Positions 16,358 through 20,584 of a stretch of 20,584 nt of DNA are shown here, in pieces. The stretch lies in contig CAZLEF010000107.1 of assembly GCA_964558465.1 (NCBI GenBank), positions 1-20,584 on the forward strand, read 5' to 3'. Numbering within the stretch: position 1 is the stretch's first letter; every line of letters begins with the position of its first letter. The translations under genes were made by a program, and so were the position numbers. The DNA comes from JACJYC01 sp964558465. GTDB taxonomy: Bacteria; Bacteroidota; Bacteroidia; Chitinophagales; Saprospiraceae. Below the pieces are notes generated by a model, which was not told the origin of the DNA, did no database searches, and saw nothing but the letters and a program-made list of their open reading frames with translations.

Positions 16358-16373
16358 CTGAGCGCAGTCGAAA
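16358..16373 (+). repeat. Dispersed motif CTGAGCGCAGTCGAAA, copy 2
   Basis: The motif differs at one position from copy 1 (13460-13475) and lies 17 nt past the stop of the TM2 gene, in the 213-nt gap between it and the DUF5777-type gene. It is flanked by TTTCATG on the left and CATCACC on the right. No other clear element is seen in this gap. Confidence 0.5.
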
Positions 16374-16390
16374 CATCACCCCATAAACAA

Positions 16391-17197
16391 TCAGTCCCGC
16401 AACAATTTCTGTTTCTGGGAAGAGAATTCCTCTTCGGTCAGGATGCCCTTTTCGCGCAGTTCACCAAGGCGGATGAGTTGGTCGAGCAGGTCGTTTTGAA
16501 CCGCTTCAACGGGAGGAAGGCTATCCGGGGGGGCAGGGATATCAAAAAGGGTTGGCGGATTTGCCGGAACGGGTATTTTGGCTGGTATCCGGTATTTATT
16601 CTGAACAAAGGCATGAAACCCGGGTTGAAGGCGCAGATTGTCGAGGGCAGGGTGGTTGTGGATCTTGTCGATCTGGTTGAAGCCGAATTCCACGGCTTTT
16701 TCGAGGTGATGGAAGGCGTCGTCAAATTCACCGTTCAGGGCGAAACAGCAGGCGACATTAAAATGGGTTACAGGGTCTTCATAACGGATGTCGAGAGCCG
16801 TGAGGAACGATTCGATGGCGTTGTGGTAATCTTTCATCCGGTAAAAGCGAACGCCGGCCTGTTTGAAACGCTTTTCTTCGCCTGGTGCGGGCAGGTAACT
16901 TTTTGGCGCCTGCCGGTCCTCATAATAACCGTTGCCGTAATCCCTGGCCAGGTATTTTTTGTTGTAACGCTCATCAAACTCTTCTTTAGGCATGGCAAAA
17001 AACAATACGGCGTCGATAAATCCCAGGATGGCCGGGATCATGATGAAAGGGGCATTCTCTTCCACGGTTGCCATGAACATGACGGCAAACAAAAACAAAT
17101 GCAGAATTCCCTGAAAACGCCTTCCAAGGTAGAACCGGTGAACCCCCATCGGGCCCAGCAGTAAAGCCAGAATTCCAGCTACTTCTTTTTTCTTCAT
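16391..17197 (-). CDS. TM2 domain, TPR and SHOCT membrane protein
   Basis: The 268-aa protein joins three modules. The N-terminus (1-66) is a TM2 domain, two hydrophobic segments with the GPMGVHRFYLGRRFQGILHL signature. Residues about 105-175 look like TPR helices: FKQAGVRFYRMKDYHNAIES, then PVTHFNVACCFALNGEFDDA. After a Pro-rich linker (PAKIPVPANPPTLFDIPAPP), the last about 30 residues match the SHOCT motif (LRELGELREKGILTEEEF-like; here IRLGELREKGILTEEEF). The TM2 domain anchors it in the inner membrane with TPR and SHOCT probably cytosolic. Function unknown. ATG 17197 is chosen, since the TTG at 17251 is part of a promoter -33 box. Confidence 0.8.
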   Translation of the reverse strand: MKKKEVAGILALLLGPMGVHRFYLGRRFQGILHLFLFAVMFMATVEENAPFIMIPAILGFIDAVLFFAMPKEEFDERYNKKYLARDYGNGYYEDRQAPKSYLPAPGEEKRFKQAGVRFYRMKDYHNAIESFLTALDIRYEDPVTHFNVACCFALNGEFDDAFHHLEKAVEFGFNQIDKIHNHPALDNLRLQPGFHAFVQNKYRIPAKIPVPANPPTLFDIPAPPDSLPPVEAVQNDLLDQLIRLGELREKGILTEEEFSSQKQKLLRD

Positions 17198-17219
17198 ATT
17201 TGATCCGTCGCCATTTAGA

Positions 17220-17251
17220 CAAAAATAAGCAGGTAAAGGGCATTTTGTCAA
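17220..17251 (-). promoter_or_regulatory. Bacteroidota-type promoter for the TM2 gene
   Basis: On the - strand TATTTTTG (17227 down to 17220) matches the -7 consensus TAnnTTTG exactly. TTG (17251 to 17249) lies 21 nt further upstream, a good -33 spacing. Transcription would start near 17213, leaving about 15 nt before the ATG at 17197. Confidence 0.6.
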
Positions 17252-17293
17252 GGGTTTAGGCCAAAGATGCTATTTTATAGACAAACAAATGGA

Positions 17294-18040
17294 TTAGCCG
17301 GAAGTTTTGTCAAGAACCCGGATCAAATCTTCAGGCGTGTCGATCCCTCTGGATTCAAATTCTGTCAGGTTCACATGAACCGGCCAACCTGCCTCCAGCC
17401 ACCGGAGTTGTTCAAGGGACTCGATGGATTCAAGCCGTCCGGGTGGAAGCCGGGTCAACTCGGTCAGTACCGCCGTCCGGAAAGCATACAATCCGATATG
17501 GCGATAATAATCCGAATATTCAAGCCATTTTTCAGCCGGTTGGCTCCTGTTGAAAGGGATGGCGCTTCTGCTGAAATACAAAGCCTTGCCGGAATGATCA
17601 AAAACGACTTTCACCACATTCGGATTGCCCGGATCAGCGGGGTCTTGGATCTTTCTGGCCAGGGTAACGATCCGGATCTCAGGTTGGTCGTAAAAAGGTT
17701 GGATGACGGCTTCAATCTGGGCAGGCTCGATGAAGGGTTCGTCTCCCTGGATATTTACAGCAATATCAAACTGGTCGTCCAGCAGGCTTAAAACTTCAGC
17801 GCACCGGTCAGTGCCGGAAGGGTGGTCGGTCCGGGTCATCACGCAAGGCCCGCCAAAGGTCAAAACATGGTCATAGATCCGGGGGTCATCTGTGGCAACG
17901 ACCACCTTATGCAGCATGCTGGTTTTTACACATTGCTCATAAACCCGTTGGATCATCGTTTTGCCTTTGATATCAGCCAGGGCTTTTCCCGGAAAACGGG
18001 TGGAGCCGTAACGGGCAGGTATGATTCCGATTGTTTTCAT
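17294..18040 (-). CDS. kdsB: 3-deoxy-manno-octulosonate cytidylyltransferase (CMP-Kdo synthetase)
   Basis: KdsB activates Kdo with CTP to give CMP-Kdo, the sugar donor for the inner core of lipopolysaccharide, in the cytoplasm. The 248-aa protein is normal in length. It has the N-terminal IPARYGSTRFPGKAL (7-21), HPSGTDR (73-79), QGDEP (98-102, with metal-binding Asp100) and YRHIGLYAF followed by LESIESLEQLRWLE. ATG 18040 starts MKTIGIIPARYGSTR as in the family. The longer open frame to 18271 overlaps the divergent LysM gene and is rejected. A weak -7 box, TACTTTTC on -, is at 18081-18074. It implies an outer membrane with LPS. Confidence 0.96.
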   Translation of the reverse strand: MKTIGIIPARYGSTRFPGKALADIKGKTMIQRVYEQCVKTSMLHKVVVATDDPRIYDHVLTFGGPCVMTRTDHPSGTDRCAEVLSLLDDQFDIAVNIQGDEPFIEPAQIEAVIQPFYDQPEIRIVTLARKIQDPADPGNPNVVKVVFDHSGKALYFSRSAIPFNRSQPAEKWLEYSDYYRHIGLYAFRTAVLTELTRLPPGRLESIESLEQLRWLEAGWPVHVNLTEFESRGIDTPEDLIRVLDKTSG

Positions 18041-18093
18041 ATCCGGTACAGAACTTAGATCCGCTTGTCGACCGAAAAGTAATGAATCGTTTG

Positions 18094-18101
18094 TAACTTT
18101 G
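18094..18101 (+). promoter_or_regulatory. -7 box of the LysM gene
   Basis: TAACTTTG matches the Bacteroidota -7 consensus TAnnTTTG exactly, 15 nt before the ATG at 18117. A -33 TTG with normal spacing is not obvious (TTG at 18065 is 26 nt away). Implied leader is only about 8-11 nt, a short leader. Confidence 0.45.
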
Positions 18102-18116
18102 CACAAAATTTGTACT

Positions 18117-18974
18117 ATGAGAAACTGGCCAGGCCTGCTCTGGGTACTGATAGGATTGCTCCCCACCGTCAAACTAACCGCCACAGGAGACAGTATCCGG
18201 TATATTTTGCCAACGGATTCCGTCTTTATTGAATTGGATGGATTTGGCAGTAAATATGTGATCCATGGCATGGAAAAGAAACAGACCCTTTTTTCGCTCG
18301 CCAGGTTCTATAGTTTGACGCTGGAAGAATTATACTGGTACAACCCCGGGCTAAAAGAAAAATCTTATTCAGTCAGCGATATCGTCCGCATCCCCATCCC
18401 CAATAAAGTGATCCGGAGAACGATGGACAAGGGAGTGAAGCCCAAGGAGTATGCGTCCCTTTTTTACCGGGTCAAAAAAGGGGATACCTTGTACGGGATT
18501 GCAAAAAGAGCCTTCAAAATGGAGGTCGAAGAGTTCAAAATCCGGAACCAGCTTGGCGAACAAGGAATAAAAACGGGCATGGTCCTGCATGTCGGATGGA
18601 TCAGGATCAACGGGGTGACGCCGGATATGCGATCGGTGTCCAACCATCCGCTGGTACAGAAAAACCTGGCCTATCAGCAACGTTACCTGGGCCAATGCCT
18701 GAACCGGAAAAACGATAAACTGGGCGGCGCCGCAGATTGGAATAAAAATACGGAAGACAACGACTTTTTTGCCTTGTTCGACGGCGCCCCCGCCGGACGT
18801 TATATCAAAGTGACCAACCCGATGCTGAAACGATCGGTGTTTGTCAAAGTTGTCGACGACATCCCCCGCGAAGCCCATGTGGGCAATGTGGTGGTGGTCT
18901 TGTCCTCCCAGGTAGCGCAATTGCTGGGGGCCGTCGACGCCCGTTTTTTTGTGGAAGTTGAATATTGTCGTTAA
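18117..18974 (+). CDS. Secreted LysM protein with RlpA-like C-terminal domain
   Basis: The 285-aa protein has an N-terminal hydrophobic signal (RNWPGLLWVLIGLLPTVK, 2-19). LysM repeat 1 is at about 47-94 (YVIHGMEKKQTLFSLARFYS to VRIPI). LysM repeat 2 is at about 117-161 (YRVKKGDTLYGIAKRAFKM to LHV). LysM domains bind peptidoglycan, so it is probably in the periplasm. The last about 65 residues look like a double-psi beta-barrel of RlpA type: YIKVTNPMLKRSVFVKVV, then VVVLSSQVAQLLGA and FFVEVEY. A catalytic Asp of lytic RlpA is not evident at the usual place. The ATG at 18117 is chosen by signal peptide and promoter; the frame upstream to 18021 is rejected. It is followed by the CBS gene after 19 nt. 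Confidence 0.82.
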   Translation: MRNWPGLLWVLIGLLPTVKLTATGDSIRYILPTDSVFIELDGFGSKYVIHGMEKKQTLFSLARFYSLTLEELYWYNPGLKEKSYSVSDIVRIPIPNKVIRRTMDKGVKPKEYASLFYRVKKGDTLYGIAKRAFKMEVEEFKIRNQLGEQGIKTGMVLHVGWIRINGVTPDMRSVSNHPLVQKNLAYQQRYLGQCLNRKNDKLGGAADWNKNTEDNDFFALFDGAPAGRYIKVTNPMLKRSVFVKVVDDIPREAHVGNVVVVLSSQVAQLLGAVDARFFVEVEYCR

Positions 18975-18993
18975 AAGAATCAAAAATCCGTCA

Positions 18994-20352
18994 ATGGAGT
19001 ATTGTAAAAATATTTTGGAAACCATCGGTAATACCCCCCTGATCAGGCTGAACAAGGTAGTGGCGGATGTGCCGGCTACCGTATTACTGAAAAATGAAAC
19101 CGTCAACCCCGGTCATTCTATCAAGGACAGGATGGCCCTGAAAATGCTGGAAGATGCCGAAAAACGCGGCGATATCAAACCGGGTGGCGTGATCATCGAA
19201 TGCACTTCCGGCAATACGGGCATGGGGCTAGCCATTGCTGCCGCCGTGAAAGGTTACCGCTGCATTTTTACGACCAACGATAAACAATCCAAGGAAAAGA
19301 TCGACCTGCTCAAAGCGCTGGGGTCGGAGGTGATCGTTTGTCCAACCAACGTCGAAGCTGCCGACCCCCGGTCCTATTATTCGGTTGCTTCCCGGCTGAA
19401 CCAGGAAATTCCCAATTCTTATTGGTGCAACCAATACGATAACCTCTCCAACCGCCAGGCGCACTATGAAAGCACCGGTCCGGAGATCTGGCGTCAGACT
19501 GATGGCAAGATCACCCACCTGGTGACGGGCGTAGGCACCGGCGGTACGATCTCGGGGACCGGCAAATACCTAAAGGAACAAAACCCGGCCATTCAGGTCT
19601 GGGGGATCGATACCTATGGCTCCGTCCTTAAAAAATACCACGAAACCGGGGTTTTTGATGAAAAGGAGATCTATCCTTATATCACCGAAGGGATCGGGGA
19701 GGACATCATTCCGAAAAATATCGATTTTCCGGTGATTGACCACTTCGAAAAAGTGACCGACAAGGACGGCGCTCTGATGGCCCGCCGCCTCGCCCGGGAA
19801 GAAGGCATCCTCCTGGGGTATTCCGCCGGCTCGGCCCTCGCAGGTATCCTGCAACTCAGGGATAAACTCACCAAAGACGACCTGGTCGTACTGGTCATTC
19901 ACGACCATGGCAGCCGGTATGTCGGCAAAATTTACAACGACGACTGGATGCGGGAACGCGGTTTCCTGGATACCGAACTGCGGGTCAGGGATCTGTTGTC
20001 GAATAAAAAGGAAAAAACATTTTACAGCGTTCAATCCACCGATACTGTGCGCCAGGCATTTCGCCTGATGAAGGACCACGATATTTCCCAGTTGCCGGTG
20101 ATGACCAACGGCCATATCATCGGATCGGTCACCGAAAATGCGGTATTGGGCTATCTGCTGGAAAATCCGCTGGAAAACGCCGAAAAAAGCATCCAGTCGA
20201 TCATGGGCGACCCTTTTCCTACGGTTTCCCCCGAATTGCCGCTCAGCCAGTTGCGGAATTATCTGAGCAAAAAAATACCGGCTGTCGTGGTTCAGGAAAA
20301 AGCCGGAGCGCTGCAAATTATTTCGCAGTATGATATTATTCAAGCCATGTAG
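18994..20352 (+). CDS. Cystathionine beta-synthase-type PLP enzyme with CBS domain pair
   Basis: The 452-aa protein is very close to eukaryotic CBS over the catalytic core. It would condense serine (or O-acetylserine) with homocysteine (or sulfide), in transsulfuration or cysteine synthesis. The PLP lysine is K44 in NPGHSIKDR. The phosphate and substrate loops are TSGNTG (71-76) and GTGGT (181-185). The core ends near 325. The tail from about 330 to 450 is a CBS (Bateman) pair: VRDLLSNKKEKTFYSV, then TVRQAFRLMKDHDISQLPVM. That module usually binds adenosyl ligands and tunes activity. There is no N-terminal heme domain. The ATG at 18994 gives MEYCKNILETIGNTPLIRL, as in the family. It lies 19 nt after the LysM gene. 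Confidence 0.93.
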   Translation: MEYCKNILETIGNTPLIRLNKVVADVPATVLLKNETVNPGHSIKDRMALKMLEDAEKRGDIKPGGVIIECTSGNTGMGLAIAAAVKGYRCIFTTNDKQSKEKIDLLKALGSEVIVCPTNVEAADPRSYYSVASRLNQEIPNSYWCNQYDNLSNRQAHYESTGPEIWRQTDGKITHLVTGVGTGGTISGTGKYLKEQNPAIQVWGIDTYGSVLKKYHETGVFDEKEIYPYITEGIGEDIIPKNIDFPVIDHFEKVTDKDGALMARRLAREEGILLGYSAGSALAGILQLRDKLTKDDLVVLVIHDHGSRYVGKIYNDDWMRERGFLDTELRVRDLLSNKKEKTFYSVQSTDTVRQAFRLMKDHDISQLPVMTNGHIIGSVTENAVLGYLLENPLENAEKSIQSIMGDPFPTVSPELPLSQLRNYLSKKIPAVVVQEKAGALQIISQYDIIQAM

Positions 20353-20363
20353 GTGTTGTTGAT

Positions 20364-20409
20364 GTGCGTGCCACGCCACAGGCGGGAGCCTGCCACGCGG
20401 TACGCGTGG
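20364..20409 (+). repeat. Palindromic GTGCGYGCCACGCCACA element, long copy
   Basis: The element starts GTGCGTGCCACGCCACA, 12 nt after the stop of the CBS gene. Two hairpins are visible: CAGGC (20379-20383) with GCCTG (20388-20392), and CCACGCG (20393-20399) with CGCGTGG (20403-20409), loop GTA. Sixteen of its first seventeen bases match 14160-14176, but this copy has extra middle sequence. It looks like a dispersed REP-like element. Confidence 0.6.
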
Positions 20410-20455
20410 TTGATTTGTTGATTTGAGGGTTTTCGTTTCAAATCAACAAATCAAC
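20409..20455 (+). repeat. 18-bp inverted repeat at head of 8-nt array
   Basis: Two inverted units GTTGATTT plus GA (20409-20426) pair perfectly with TC plus two AAATCAAC units (20438-20455) around an 11-nt loop GGGTTTTCGTT. The right arm is the first two units of the tandem array. No T-run follows on either side, so a terminator role is not supported beyond the hairpin itself. Confidence 0.7.
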
Positions 20456-20584
20456 GCATCAACGAATCAACGCATCAACGAATCAACGAATCAACGCATC
20501 AACGAATCAACGCATCAACGCATCAACGAATCAACGCATCAACGAATCAACGCATCAACGAATCAACGCATCAACGAATCAACG
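20440..20584 (+). repeat. 8-nt tandem repeat array, cut by window end
   Basis: Eighteen uninterrupted 8-nt units plus one base reach the window end. Units 1-2 are AAATCAAC; units 3-18 are GCATCAAC or GAATCAAC, mostly alternating. The unit is not a multiple of three and no reading frame spans it, so it is non-coding. The far end is not seen. Confidence 0.9.

Noticed and set aside
15785..16361. + strand frames of 172 and 89 aa opposite the DUF5777-type gene
   Set aside because: They are antisense to a gene with signal peptide and family match, and show no domain.
16355..17164. 269-aa + strand frame opposite the TM2 gene
   Set aside because: The - strand frame has TM2, TPR and SHOCT motifs and a matching promoter; the + frame has none.
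18041..18271. 77-residue N-terminal extension of kdsB
   Set aside because: It overlaps the divergent LysM gene and its promoter; the family start is MKTIGIIPAR.
20440..20584. CRISPR array
   Set aside because: Units are 8 nt, contiguous and without spacers; it is a simple tandem repeat.

Overview
The window is a chromosomal segment of a Bacteroidota bacterium, possibly a member of the Saprospiria or Chitinophagia. That placement is inferred from several signs. RpoB, RpoC, CBS and the DUF5777-type protein have Bacteroidota-like sequences. Shine-Dalgarno sequences are absent in front of essentially every start, which instead have A/T-rich leaders such as TTTAAATC or GATAAA. Promoter boxes fit the Bacteroidota TAnnTTTG -7 consensus. 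A DUF5777-type beta-barrel protein and a LysM protein are present.

Region 1 (1-13526) is the classic translation/transcription supercluster on the + strand: tRNA-Thr(TGT, cut by the window edge), tRNA-Tyr(GTA), tRNA-Gly(TCC), tRNA-Thr(GGT), tuf, tRNA-Trp(CCA), secE, nusG, rplK, rplA, rplJ, rplL, rpoB, rpoC, ending in a strong intrinsic terminator. The first four tRNAs plus tuf have the same anticodon order as E. coli thrU-tyrU-glyT-thrT-tufB. The joints of this long unit hold conspicuous inverted repeats: inside the tRNA cluster, between tuf and tRNA-Trp, rplK/rplA, rplJ/rplL and above all rplL/rpoB. They are candidates for RNA processing or attenuation that sets tRNA, EF-Tu, L7/L12 and polymerase levels separately.

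Region 2 (13534-18040) is an ordinary accessory stretch. It holds a DUF2064/TIGR04282-type nucleotidyl/glycosyltransferase-like gene on +, then a run of - strand genes: an NTF2-like secreted protein, a small secreted protein of unknown function, a DUF5777-type beta-barrel protein, a TM2-TPR-SHOCT membrane protein and kdsB (CMP-Kdo synthetase for LPS).

Region 3 (18117-20584) is on +: a secreted LysM protein with a double-psi-barrel-like C-terminus, a cystathionine beta-synthase-type PLP enzyme with paired CBS domains, and then a non-coding tail. The tail has a GC-rich palindromic element, an 18-bp hairpin and an 8-nt tandem array that runs off the window end.

No mobile element, CRISPR array, defence system or clearly novel multigene system is visible. 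The most unusual material is non-coding: short 7-8 nt tandem repeats placed directly behind stop codons, two dispersed palindromic motifs each present twice, and the rplL-rpoB leader with three stacked hairpins, each next to a TATAAT hexamer.
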